64,000 bases of DNA from the NCBI GenBank assembly GCA_947359465.1, contig OX375880.1:18298120-18362119 (forward strand). Reading direction: 5' to 3'. Position numbers and translations under genes: made by a program. Positions 32,264-44,418 of the stretch are shown here, in pieces (the first letter of the stretch is position 1; each line of letters begins with the position of its first letter). The notes under the pieces are model-generated. The model was given only the letters and a program-made list of their open reading frames with translations, was not told where the DNA came from and searched no databases. This stretch comes from Metellina segmentata (Eukaryota > Arthropoda > Arachnida > Araneae > Tetragnathidae).

Positions 32264-32594
32264 AATGGTAATGGTAATTTTGTTAACGTCGCACTAGAGC
32301 AACACAACGGGCTATTGACGACGGTCCGGGATCAGTCCTTTAAGGGAAAGATCCGAGGACAACACCTCGTAATTTTGAACCATGGTCAGATGACGAAGCA
32401 ACACATGAGCTGGCACCCCACTCTCCAAACTTTCACACCAACCCAACGTGAGGACTTTCGGCCACGACAGATTTAAGGTGCACCAGCCGCCTCTACAACA
32501 TACGCTTACAAACATCCATTCCCGGACCCGGATTCGAACCAGGAATCTTCCGATCTAGAGGCTAACACCTTAACCACTATACCGGTTGGTCGGC
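32264..32594 (-). mobile_element. Full-length SINE (type I)
   Basis: Minus-strand copy from the ATTACC tail (left) to the GCCGACCAACCGGTATAGTGG head (right). Both promoter boxes are intact. No clear target duplication. Confidence 0.9.
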
Positions 32595-33974
32595 CTTTGC
32601 TACATGGCAAATCCATACGTTCAACTTCCAATCACAGATCACGCGGTGGACAATGACGAAATGCAGATCTCAGCCAATTACATTGCACTCGTCTGGCAGA
32701 AAAGTTTTAAAAAGAGCACTAAGATGTAATAGTTGTTATAACATCAACCGTGTTTCAACATCAAGACAAATGAAGACACACTTGTTTCTTTAAGCTTAAT
32801 TTCGATTACGAAATAGAGGAAACACGAAATGTTTTATTTGTCGGAGAAAATGTCTCTTTATTTAAGCATGATGAAATGTTCTACCCAAACTGAGACCAGC
32901 GAAACAAGACGGTATATCCTATCACCTCCTTTTGTAATATATTTGGTCAACACTATATCTGTTATTATAAGGAAAATTGCAAAAGGCAGCCAGCGACTCT
33001 TCGTAACCTAGACTACGACTCCGCTAACAAAATACCGTCAACTTTCGGAACTTGGCTTCTGACGTAGGTGGCGGTCGATCCGGGTCTCCAGTGACGTCAG
33101 AGACCAGCCTAAATGGATTTATTTTGGGAAACTAAATTGCGGTCTTCTTTTTGGAACCGGATATATTAACCCCTCTTGACATTCGATAAAATCGGTGATA
33201 AATGGAAGAATTAACGTTCTGGTTAAATTATCCGTCCAGAACGAACGCAAGAGAGCGCCAGAAAGGAACATCCACAACAGCTGGTCATGAATTCCAACAA
33301 CAAAATTAATGTATTTTCATTTTTACGTTGATATTTATACCTCAAAGGAATATGCAATTATTAACCCTTGTTTGCATGATTTTTTCTTTATTGGTGAAAT
33401 AAATCAAGGTGATATAATTCATGTTCAAAATTAAAGGAAAAATGGTTAAAAAAATCTTAGTATATATTTATAGTATAAATTTAGCAAAAAACAATAGGAT
33501 GGTATCATACGTAAATTTTTTAAATTAAACCCAAACTTTTTCAGAAATTGCTCTAAAAATAACAGAAACACATGTTACAAACCTTTCTTCCACTCATTTT
33601 CACTTTTTTAGCAATAGAAACTCTAATATAATAAAACAAAATTAATAACGAAATCATACGTTTATTGCAACTACAACAAACAGCGGAATAACCACTTCAA
33701 GCTCGTTTTACTGATAGTGACACTTGCTTATTTTTGACAGCTATGTTTTTTTTTATGCAATGGACATTAAAAAGGTATCCAGACACGATCAACTTAAAGT
33801 GAACTTGTTCTTTTATATAATTTTTGGGCATTCAAAGTTATGATGGAAATTTCCACCATTATGCAAAGAAGGGTTGAAGAGTATTTTTGCCCCATTTTGT
33901 TTCAGTTTTCTGTGCGGAAAGGGAGAATATTCAAACAAAAAGATTAATGGGATTATTAATTTTAACTTTGATGT
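32595..33974. other. AT-rich, no gene supported
   Basis: No recognised element border or coding sequence. Confidence 0.4.
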
Positions 33975-33988
33975 GAATCAAAGTATAT

Positions 33989-34049
33989 TCGGCAATAGCC
34001 CGCTGTGTTGCTCTAGTACGACGTTAACCAAAAATTACCAAACATTGCC
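33989..34049 (+). mobile_element. SINE fragment, 5'-truncated, 14-bp TSD
   Basis: Sixty-one bases of SINE 3' end with an ATTACC-type tail. It is flanked by a perfect duplication GAATCAAAGTATAT (33975-33988 and 34050-34063). Confidence 0.92.
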
Positions 34050-34069
34050 GAATCAAAGTATATATATTT

Positions 34070-34325
34070 TTTAATTAACGTCGCATTGGAACAACAGTAC
34101 GGGCTATTGTCGACAGTCCGAGATCAATTCCAAAGGAAAAGATATGAGGAATTTTAATTAATGTCGTACTGGAGCAACACATCGGGCTGTCGGCGACGGT
34201 CCGAGATCAATCCCAAAGGGAAAGATCCGAGGACAAAACCACGTCATTTTGAACCCCAGTCAGATGACGAGGTAACACCTGAGCTGGCACACCACTATCC
34301 AAACATCCTTCCAGACCAAGTGCCA
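34070..34325 (-). mobile_element. Two SINE copies in tandem, both degraded
   Basis: A tail fragment (34070-34150) is followed by a second copy (34151-34325) in the same orientation, each starting with TTAATTAAYGTCG. Heads are absent. Confidence 0.75.
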
Positions 34326-35059
34326 CATAGATTCACCAATAGAAGGGCCACCCAGAAAACCGTGAAAGTTATGTCCTATATAATTAGTTTAATTTATTAT
34401 TTATTTAATTTCTTATTTGTATTGTTACAAAAAAGAAAGATTATAAAAAACAAATAAAGAATTTTAAATTTCATTGCGGGAGATATTACATTGATTTAAA
34501 ACAATTGTTTAAACACATGGTTACATTTTTGGAGTACCCAAACGCAAAATTGATTCTTTTTTTATTAGTCATGCGGTTCCTATTTTTCGATTCGTTAATA
34601 TTCATGACCGAAAAGGTTTGTAGACAGACATATTTACTCAAAGGGGCTTATGCATTTTTATGCATTTGTCTAACAACGATTTACAACAGTTTTGATCCCC
34701 CGACACAAAGATAGAAGTTTAATAAATTGTCTTCACTAAATTTATTTCGCAGGTTCTCATCGTTTTATATGTCGATGAATTCAAGCTGTACTGTCTCGGG
34801 TATATTTTCAAGCAAAACGCTTGCTAAATAAATCCAGCAACTCTTTTACTTTTTGAAAATTAGAAAAACGAACCTTGATATCAGATATCAAACTACCAAT
34901 CTTTTCAACATGTAGTCGTGAAGTTGACATTGAACTTTAAAAAAAATTACCGAACGGGTGACTTGTTAACAGTGAAATTACACATGGTGAGGCGGGTCCC
35001 CAGCAAATCAACTGAGGGCCGTATGCGGTCCGCGGGTCTCAATCTGTGCATTCCATATG
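34326..35059. other. AT-rich, no gene supported
   Basis: Nothing recognised. Confidence 0.4.
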
Positions 35060-35061
35060 TA

Positions 35062-36221
35062 CAGTCGCGGATAAAAAACTCGAACCACCCCTCTTCATTC
35101 CTGTAATTTTAACTGCAGAGAAAATTCAATGGCGGCATTTGACAGGAGCCCCTAACGTCCCTTCTATAAATTCAAATTCATAAAATTTGCACAAGGGGCC
35201 ATCTACATATTAAATTGAGCACCACATTCATAATTTCTAATAAGAACCCCCCATTTCGAAACATAATTTTAAATCTTTATCAAAATTTTACTTCAGATAC
35301 CAAATTTTATGTCATTAAGTCTCACCGTTTCGAAGTTAAAAGGGCAGAAAGATTGGCGCTCCTATAATTAAATAAGTTTCTTAGACTTTTATGGATATCT
35401 TCCAAAAAAATATTTCTATATCGCTGATATTTTGTACCATGTTACCATGTACCATGTTGAACAACCCAAACGCAATCCACTTTGTATATTACTTTTTAAA
35501 AATAGTTTTTAGAAATAATAGGTGTTAAATTAATGTTTGAAAAAATTATGAATTGGAACCTCGTTATATTTTTATGGGATTCGATTCCAAAGGACTTCTA
35601 GGTATTGCCAGGCAAAATTTCAGTTCTTTCCGACAGTTAGTTTTCGAGCAACATTAAATAACCCGATTATTGGGATTTTAGGAAGAAACCAAAAGTTTAT
35701 AGAACGTTTCACAAACCTCGGATAATAGTTCTCGGATCGTTTGCACTTGCATAGTAAATATAATACTGTAATTCTCAAATAGTTTTTACTTGCATGATAA
35801 ATATAATTCTCGGATTGCTGAAAAATACGTTTGAAATGGTGTTCAAATTTAAAATTCGGATAGCAATAAAACTACAATTAATCACGTTCTCAAATAGTGC
35901 CTTTCTATGTGGAGATTATCACTGAAATTGAAACTAATTTTAACACTAATTATCTCGGGGGATTTTGATAGTAAAGTCATGAAATTTTATATTTAGACTA
36001 ATTTAACTATACAGAATCTGACCATGGCATCAAAACACGATGTTTCCATGAGAAATTTAGTTGTTTGTTCAAAATTTGATACGAGGAACTCCCCTTATGC
36101 AACTTTTTTGGATTTGAGAATATTTATAGAGGACGTTATTCTCTTTTGACCTTTGAATTTGCTCTGGTATGAAAACGACTCGAGATAAAGAAGGTGGGTC
36201 TAGGTTTTTTTTCCGCGACTG
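35062..36221. mobile_element. Non-autonomous mariner-type element (CAGTCGCGG ends)
   Basis: 1160-bp element with inverted ends CAGTCGCGGATAAAAAA / TTTTTTTTCCGCGACTG and TA on both sides (35060-35061 and 36222-36223). No transposase frame. Parts of its interior recur at about 21870-22050 and 25210-26100. Confidence 0.85.
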
Positions 36222-36870
36222 TACAACTGTAAACTAACAAGAGATCTCGGAAGTCATATAACACACAACTGGACTTTTTCCATAATCATCACATTTAATA
36301 AGCATGAAATGGAAATAAATGAAATTCCAGGTATTTTCGAAAATATATATTCTTTTGTTCTCATCTTTTATATAGAAACGGATGAAAAAGAATACACATT
36401 CTGAAACTCCATACAGATAAGACAAAATAAAAATTATTTTCGAATGTTCATGTAATTGACAAAAGCCATTTCGCTCCATTTTGTTTGTTATTATAGCTGC
36501 GTGATTAGAATTTCAGCTGCAGTTTTCATAATTTTCCGAGAATTTATTGGTTTTCTTTTACGTGGCTTTGTTTCAAAACAATCTCAATTGCCTTTTTTAA
36601 TGTTGTTGTATATAACTGATCCATACCATTTAATTCCCTGATATTCCATTCCCATTATTGTTCAGAATACCGTGAATTGTTTATAGTCAGATTCGTGTTT
36701 AAATTCCGTTGTAGACGATACGCAAGTTAAGCAGTGTCTTCGGTCCAACTACTGAGAAATAGATTGGAATATTAATAATTTCCCTTCTCGGCTGAATTGT
36801 GTATTTAACTTTTTCTTGGATGTTTTCTCGTGTTCTTCTTAATTTCTCGCGTAATTATTAATTGAATCGG
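36222..36870. other. AT-rich spacer
   Basis: Nothing recognised; short open frames only. Confidence 0.4.
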
Positions 36871-36873
36871 TTG

Positions 36874-37825
36874 TTTGAGAAACCCCATAAGTCAGGTGAG
36901 AGCAACTTTTGGGAAATCAAGAAAGAACTGTTTCGGCGTTAACCGTCAACCTCTATATTATTATTTTCAATAAAATGTATTGTTTGGAGCTAAATACAAT
37001 CTTTGTGCTCAAAATGGCGGTCTCAAAAGATAAATACATAATTACATTATTATGAAGTTTTAAAGTCAATTGACACTTATGGGGTTTCTCAAATACATTT
37101 ACTTTTGGCAACAAGTAATTGCATTCTAAACAGTATAAAATAAAAAGTACACTTAGTACAGCTTAAAAATGCATTCTAAAACAAGTAGAAACGTTAACTA
37201 AATAAGGAACACAAATAAGATTATTTAGTTCTAATGAATAAGAATGGTATAAATGGCGAAATAAAATTTATTCATCATTAGCGTAGTTCTCTGGCAACTC
37301 AGAATGAGATGTAGGCCACTGGTGAACTATCTCTTTGCAGAATTTTTGAATGTTTTCTTCATCTGGGATGTATTTCATTAGTTTGTTTATGTCTTCAATT
37401 TTTTTCTAATTGGTGGGGATTTGCCCACTTGGATATTACTGGTTCATTTGGGGGTGATAGAGGCAGCTTTTTATTGTTGTTTAACCGAAAAGTGTGACTG
37501 CATACAACCCATCAATAAAAGTTTAGGCGATTACAACATCATTATGTTTGAAAGAGTGTGAAAACTGCATGAACTGCGAGATTTTAAAAACGACTTTCTC
37601 ATCCTTTGGAACTTTACGCCTATACGTCACTGTTTTGTCGAAATCTAGTTTTCGGTAAAAATCTATTCTTTAGATCTAGACGCATCTTTTAGAACGGAAA
37701 CCCCACGAGTCAAGTCGTTCTACACACAGTTAGCCCGTATGAAAGTTTTCGTTTATTATAGAAAGCCCATAAGTCATTCGTCTAATGAAATTTTAGAAGC
37801 GAAACTTCACGAGTTAGGTCATTCT
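36874..37825 (-). mobile_element. DNA-transposon relic with GAAACCCCATAAGTCA repeats
   Basis: The word GAAACCCCATAAGTCA or a variant occurs at about 36881 and (inverted) 37073 on one side, and at about 37690, 37765 and 37800 on the other. Between them lies minus-strand coding remnant (37268-37680). This looks like a class II element with repeated subterminal motifs. The family is not identified. Confidence 0.5.
37268..37680 (-). pseudogene. C-terminal remnant of an unidentified transposase-like gene
   Basis: Minus-strand reading gives a plausible protein end: a basic segment with DKTVTYRRKVPKDEKVVFKI (about 37580-37650) and, nearer the stop at 37268-37270, EIVHQWPTSHSELPENYAND. The frame is broken between them, including at a run of seven T (37399-37405). 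The GAAACCCC repeats around it suggest a transposon protein, but I do not recognise the family. Confidence 0.45.
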
Positions 37826-39032
37826 AAAAGTAATGAAAAATTTCATACCATAACACTTTAAATAAATTTATTAAAAAAACTTTTTTTACATGAATTTCCG
37901 TCTTGCTTTATTATTTGCAAATTCGTCAATTATTTTGCCAGCGTAAATTCGGCCTAAAATATCTTGCTCCTTTATACAGAATGGCCAGATTAATTAATCC
38001 TTCTTCCCCCCCAGTACTCCTTAAAATTTTTTTTTATACGTTTTAAAAAAAGAAAACGATCTCTCTCCTGACGCATTAGATAAGGGAAATGTTAAAAAAA
38101 AAATTTCAATAATAATGGAACTTTCGGAAATGTACAAGACATTTCTTTGGCGGCTCGATAGATGTCTGGTGTGTTTCTTATGAAGTGTCCTCGTTTTCTT
38201 TTAGAAACATTAAAAAATGGTCAAATTCATCTTCAAAAGTACAAACATCAATGCCATTTTTGAAAATACCCTTCTATTTTTTTATCGCGTTCTTTTTTCT
38301 TCCATTGATAAATCCTAATAAAAAATATTCTAAAAGGCTCCACAACAACTTTATACATCTGAGTTCTTTGAGATAATTCTGTTCGGGAGATATCACATAT
38401 GACACTCACACACATAATATGAATTGACTATGACATTTTCTCTTTTCGTAAATTCATGTGCCCGACTTCTTTGTTCTTATCCAAAAACATTTTTCTCTTT
38501 TGTTGTCTGCGAATTTGTTCATCTTCCACATTAATTCCCTGATAAATCAGTTGCCTCTTTTTCAACTTTGTCGAATTCTTCTCTGAAATTATTGATAAAA
38601 TTTTGTAATGACTTCAGTAGGATAAATCCTTTCAATAGTTCGCATTCCACTGGATGCAGTGATTTACTAGTAGCATTTATTCTTTATAAAATTATATTCC
38701 AAATAACTGTCATTAGGACGGTTTCATATATGTCCATTTTCTTCTGAAGTGAAGTCATTTCCACTAAACGTAACTTTTTCTTCTTCTGAATTACAAAATT
38801 CAGCTAAAGTCTCTTTTATATGGGTGAAGCCAAGTTTTATAGTTAATACAACATCTGCTTTTGAAGATCTTGTATTAGAAACTTTTTTAAATGCACCTAA
38901 AGACGCACATATTGGAAAGACGCTGTCACAACTTTCCTCAAACCCTAATGAAAAGCCATTTTAAGACCTCGGGGCCCTTTGGTATTCAGGAGGCGCGGTC
39001 GCTTAGTCCGCTTACGGCTTAATCCGCCACTG
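37826..39032 (-). mobile_element. hAT-like relic, one end visible
   Basis: The right end reads, on the minus strand, CAGTGGCGGATTAAGCCG, the style of many hAT termini. Minus-strand stretches such as DSVFPICASLGAF (about 38900) and EDEQIRRQQKRKMF (about 38500) hint at degraded coding sequence. The other end is not found. Confidence 0.4.
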
Positions 39033-39159
39033 AATTCTTTCACTAGATTTTCGCCTCTCCAGGTTGGATATTTATGATGTCAGCAAATCCTCAACTTAAA
39101 ATAATAGTTCTAAATGTATAAAAATGAATTTTGTTTTAGATTTGAGCCTCATATAATCC

Positions 39160-40135
39160 AAATAACTCATAAGAGGTGTTCGGAGGTTCAACACAATACT
39201 TACAATAATGGGATTCCGCACACAAATAGTCCAAATTTTTTGCAATTTTTCTATCGCGTCCGAATTTTAAAATTTTAGCTAGAACATTTTAAAATTAATT
39301 TAATGGCATTTAATATTATTATTGTTTTTTTTTTAGACTGGCAACACCATAAAGAAATGACAGATTCTAAATTTATTTTTTCCGTTTCATTTTGCTGAAG
39401 AACGATTTCAGCCGAAGAACACAACAAATAAAATTTTAACTGGATTAATGTATTTTGTTTTTTTAACTCCTAGACCGTTAAAGATAGAGTAAAAATTTCA
39501 CATTAGATCGATACCTAAAAATAGGATTTCCTTTAAATAAATAATTTTTTAATTTTTAACTTCTATATTTTTTCAAAGACGAATTTTGCCGCCGCGAAGA
39601 AGGAACTTAATTCGAACCGTTAAATTCGAAATTCATTCATTTTAATTTCCTGAGCAACGGATTCGAGTGAATCAAAAGAAAAGATTAAAGTTATGACTGA
39701 CGTTATTTAGTGCTTTCTTTTCGTCCTCAGCAATCGTTAAAGATAAAATAAAAATTTCAACGGATTTGAAATCTGCGGAAAATTTTACACCAGGTAGTAC
39801 CTTTCCGTTTTTTTTAAATAAATAATTTTATTTATATTATTATTATTAACAATTAAATATTTATATTTTCGCAACAGATTGTGATGTCACGCCGATTAGA
39901 TCTCTTCTCAATTCGAATTTGGCCGCATTTGACGCCGTGGTGGTTTTTATCCAATGGGCTACAAATTTACATTTGGTTTGCGAAGCAAACCAACACCACG
40001 GACAACGCTGTGATGGCTGTTATCCAATAGGCTACAAATTCGTAGCAATCACCGGGGGTTAGCGAGCAGTGGTCACACCTGACTCCAAGAAAAGAACTTA
40101 CACGGCCAACCCCGTGCTGGCCACGTAGGGTCTAG
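39160..40135 (+). mobile_element. Helitron-like element D
   Basis: Colinear with element A (22430-24899) but without the LINE: start-proximal TACTTACAATAATGGGATTCCGCACACA, two 65-bp modules (39475-39520 partial, 39733-39800), the TTTGGTTTGCGAAGCAAACCAAC palindrome (about 39970), and a CTAG end at 40132-40135 followed by T. It shows the empty site for the CR1 insertion of element A. The exact 5' base is not determined. Confidence 0.6.
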
Positions 40136-40289
40136 TTTCTAAAAATTTCATTATCCATATTTTTGAAAATTTGAGTTTTTTCTTTATAGAAAACAAAAAA
40201 AACGAAGAACATTTCTGAAAATCATTTTAACTTTCTTTTTGCATCTGACCTACATATCGCTTTTAATACTTAAGACTAATCACACAACC

Positions 40290-41610
40290 ATACTACAATT
40301 GAGCAAAACATACAAATTTCCAGTCTTCAGCCGTGAGTTTTTTTTAAGAGTACCTCTCAACGTAAATTTTTGCAGCTCGTCAAGTTTTTTTGGAAATTTC
40401 AATTTGGTTCTTGATAATATTTTTTTGAAATTCCGAAAAAATCGGGAAATTTTTGTTAGTTTTTTTTTAAACTGCCGTAATTATATCTTATTACTATTAG
40501 TTTTTAATTTTTAAAATATCGCAATATACCTCAGAATGTACTCTTTCTTACGGTACTATTATTTTTGAAATCGGTTAATAATTAAATTGGATGTGTTGGT
40601 CATACAAAATTCGGAATATTTGGATATTTTCGCTACTTTTTGTTAAAACTATTATATCTACAGCAAATACCATTATTTTTTAAATTTGAGAACATCACTG
40701 AATACATTACATTACACTCTTTCTTATGGTACAATTATTTTTTAAATTGGTTAGTAAATAAAATCGATGCAATTAAAAGTTGGTCATACAATTTTCGGAA
40801 CTTTCAGATCGTAATTTCCGATACAAAACTAAAACTGTCATATCTATATCGTATTAATATTAGTTTTTAATTATGAAAATATCGCAGTATACCTCAGAAT
40901 GTATTATTTTTTACGGTACAAATATTTTTAAAATTGGTTCATAAATAAATTCGATGCAATCAAAAGTTGCTCACACAAATTTCGTATATTTTAGTTCGCG
41001 GAGCAGGTTTCGCACGCATATGAGGGTTGTATTTTTGACAATCGGGTTTGCTAGATATCAAATTTATCGTAGCAACAGTTGCCATAAAAACGATTTCTTT
41101 TTATTTGTCGAGGAAAAAGGCTCGCTTTTTTCCCTGTGTTCTCAGACGGTTTACCGAGAAAGTACAAAGTACAGATCGTTAAGTTTGGAGATTACACGGT
41201 TTACTTAAGATTGTACAGGGAACAAGATGCAGAAGTTTTTTACTGATGCGGCAATTAGTTTAGGGTACATTAAGTGATAAAGTCAAAAAAAAATAAATTA
41301 AAACACTTGCGAAAGAAGTATTAGTTTGCGAAGCAAACCAAACGGAATTGCGTGGCAATCCCCAGGAGTAGGCGAGCGTAAGCGAGCAGGGGGGCGAAGC
41401 CCTCGCTGTGACGTCATGGATAGGAAAGTGAAATAAAGATAATATGAATTATTCAGATAGTTTCACTCTGTGAAAGGAATGTTGGTTTGCGAAGCAAACC
41501 AAATGGCATCTGTGAAAGGAGTGTTTGTTTGCGAAGCAAACCAAATGGGATTGCGTAGCAATCCCCGGGGATTGGCGAGCGTAAGCGAACAGGGGGGCGG
41601 AGCCCCCTAG
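40290..41610 (+). mobile_element. Helitron-like element C', paralogue of 20530-21858
   Basis: Same order as copy C, ending GGGGGGCGGAGCCCCCTAG followed by T. It also carries the duplicated end module (about 41325-41405 and 41485-41610). Differences are scattered substitutions and small indels. It starts shortly after element D ends. Confidence 0.6.
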
Positions 41611-41697
41611 TCTTTTAAGAAAAGGGAAAACAATCCAATTTCACTCTTATAAATTAATCAACTGTATAACTCGTTGAGATAAGAATAAAACGAGATA

Positions 41698-42230
41698 TCT
41701 CTACTATAGTAAAAGGAAGTGTTTCTCTGTGTTCTGTGAGCAGTGTTCTGACGAATTTATGGTACTACAATAATGAAATTTGGCACACAGGTAGACCTAA
41801 TTTTTTGCGATTTTTGTGTCCAGCCCAAATTTTAAAATTTAATCCAGAGCAATTTTTATTTAATTTATTAGTTTTTTACCATCCGTTCTTCTCGGGGAAG
41901 GCTTCCTCGATTGAAGAAAGAAGATTTTGCTATTTTCGACCAATGACGTCACATTGAATAAAGGACAAATTCTACGTTTTTCGTCCTAATTCCTTTGGAA
42001 CCATTTCAAGTTTTCTGATTCAAGAGTGTTTTGATTTAAGTTGTTGATTAGTATAACCTTTTTTTTATCGATTTCAACTTTGTCACGGGAAAAGACTATT
42101 TGAAGTTTTCTATCTTCGCGATCGTTGAAGATAGAGTGAAAATTTCAACGGTTTTAAGATCTAAGGAAAATTTTACACCAGATCGATATCTTAAATACGA
42201 TTTTCTTTAAATAAATAATTTCCAATTGTA
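41698..42230 (+). mobile_element. Helitron-like element, 5' part
   Basis: Begins TCTCTACTATAGTAAAAGGAAGTG, matching the start of element A, then GGCACACAGGTAGACC, and reaches one 65-bp module (42117-42195). No 3' end is found, so it appears truncated. Confidence 0.55.
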
Positions 42231-42289
42231 ACCCGTGTAACGTGTCATATCGGGTAAAGGTGGGACCAAAACTAATTTTCTTCTAAACC

Positions 42290-43130
42290 CCAATCTCATC
42301 CAAATAAAAAAATAAAACATTCGAAAAACAGTTGCTCTCGACAATCGCAAATGAACAATCTATATTTCTTAAAATTATCTAGTTCAGTTGCAATACCCCA
42401 ATCTCAGCCAAAACATTCGAAAAAAATTGTTTTGAATAATCAAAGACATTTTTTTTTTAAATTCGAAATGACCCCATCTCACAAAAAAAGTTCGAAAAAC
42501 AATTGTTTTTGGCAATTGTATATAAACAATCAATTTCTTTTGTTCGAAGCGTGGATCAATTGGATTCGAAAACTCTATATCCAGCTCGATAAAAAATAAA
42601 TATTCAATAAACAAACGTTTTAGACAGCAGCAAGCAAAGAATTTGTCTCTTTTTAATAAATTGTTCAATTCCCTGTTCGACAACACAATCTCATTAAAAA
42701 AACATTTGGAAAGCAGTCCTTTTACACAATCGCAAATAAAGATCTATATCTTTTTCGAAGTGGAGCCATTAGGTTCGAAAAAAGTCCAAGCCAGATAAAA
42801 TAACATTCGGAAAACGCCTTTTAGACAACAGTAACCCCCCAATCAATCCCAATTTTTTTCAAAAACAAGACATCCAATTTTCAATTTAAAGACTCAATCT
42901 CGGCGAAACAAAAATTTTTTTCTAAAAACAATCGTTTTGTACAATCGCAAACAAGCCATCAATTTATTGTGTTCGAAGTGGTTACATTCTGTTAGAATAC
43001 TGTTTCTTTGGTAAACAAGAAATTTTCGTATTTGGCAGGAAAACTCAATTCCAAGCCAGCCAAATGAAACATTCGTAAAAAAAAAAATCGTTTTAGACAA
43101 TCGAAAATAAACAATCCATTTATTTTAATT
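42290..43130. repeat. Degenerate tandem repeat, about eight units
   Basis: Units of roughly 80-130 bp built on ACATTCGAAAAACAATTGTTTT, then ACAATCGCAAATAAACAATC, then TTCGAAGTGG. Copies begin near 42318, 42414, 42490, 42604, 42700, 42803, 42910 and 43070. TTCGAA and AAACAATTGTTTT are themselves palindromic. Confidence 0.7.
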
Positions 43131-43795
43131 CGAAATGGAACTAACAAACATCACCTCAAGACAACCAACTCATGATCGTTTGCGTGACGAAGAGGGATGG
43201 AAATGGAGGGGGGTTGAGAAAGCGAAAGTAGTAAATGGCGCGTACAAAAAACTCAGCGAAGCGTTCTTTCGTTCTCTCACTGGAACAAACAGGATATTCT
43301 TTGTCGTGGCATGCAAATGAAGAATGGGCTGGTGTTCATGTGGCAGCAAAGACAAACGGCCAGGAGGAGAAAGTTGCTACTTTAGAACAAAAATCCACGC
43401 TTTCGTTTGCAGGAAGCGTGGGGTCGGAACATGAGTGGCCCTGACCCGCAAACGATGTCAAAACGGGGCTGATGGGTGATGAAATTCTTGGGTTCCAAAC
43501 AAGTCGGATATAAACAATGGAGTGTCCACTTGCAACAAACGCTTCCATGGTTGACTGCACTTTTAAGTGAACAAATAACTCCGTATAATTGTTCGGTATG
43601 AGTCATGTCGGAGACATATTTTATAAATTTTTATTTTTTAGACTTTTCGCTTTGATTGGCAACGGTAGTTTTTCTTGTAAATAACATGTTCTGAATCCAG
43701 CAACATCAACAACCGATGCACGAAACAGAAGCACGTTGAACTTCCTGTTGCGGTTTAGAATTTGTTATTAGATTAGAAATCGGATTAGTCCGTTT
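43131..43795. other. Unassigned spacer
   Basis: Overlapping short frames on both strands, none with a recognised domain. Confidence 0.4.
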
Positions 43796-43847
43796 ATTGT
43801 GGTTTTGGTTTCAAATGTTCGAGTCATCAGATTGCATACGTCATATA

Positions 43848-44418
43848 CACTACCCTACAATAACGGACCGCACATCAAGATGTGATGGTATAAGGGAAAG
43901 AATACATGCTTTAATAGGGGGGTGGTCCCCTACGTGCTGTAATTACACTAGCAACCCTTCTGGGCATACTTTCAACAAGGTTTTGATACACAGCTATGGG
44001 TATTTGCGTCCATTCCTGCTCCAAGAATGTCGCCAGCTCAGCTGTAGATTTCGGACGGGGTTCCCTGGTCCGTGTCCGTAAGCGTCGCTCTAACTCTTCC
44101 CACAAACGTTCGATGGTGTTGTCGGGACTCTGAGGAGCAGGCCAGGGAAATCATCCATATCTCGATACCACTGCTTGGCAATGGCTGCAACATGACATGG
44201 AGTGTTGTCGACCTGGAAGTAACATTCGTCCATTTCATAAAATTGCCAGAGCGTAGGAAGAACCCGATTGTCCAAAATGTTCATGGAGGCATCGGTGTTC
44301 AATTTACCATGGACAACATGCAAAAGTCCCAGGCCAAACCACGAAAAACACCCCCAAACAGGTAGTCAGATTTTATGCAAATCCACTGGCGTCCGGTCCA
44401 TTATTGTAGGGTAGTGTA
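43848..44418 (-). mobile_element. Internally deleted Tc1-like transposon
   Basis: 571 bp with inverted ends CACTACCCTACAATAAYGGACCG and TA at both sides (43846-43847, 44419-44420). Only the second half of the transposase remains. Confidence 0.85.
43911..44340 (-). pseudogene. Tc1 transposase fragment, frameshifted
   Basis: The minus strand encodes the end of a Tc1-type DD34E transposase: the second catalytic D in FQVDNTPCH (about 44200), a frameshift near 44130, then SPDNTIERLWEELERRLRTR holding the catalytic E (about 44095), and the conserved C-terminus with PRRVASVI (about 43935). The N-terminal DNA-binding domain and first catalytic D are deleted. Confidence 0.85.

Noticed and set aside
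42290..43130. CRISPR-like or regular repeat array
   Set aside because: Units are strongly diverged with unequal spacing, and the organism is clearly eukaryotic.
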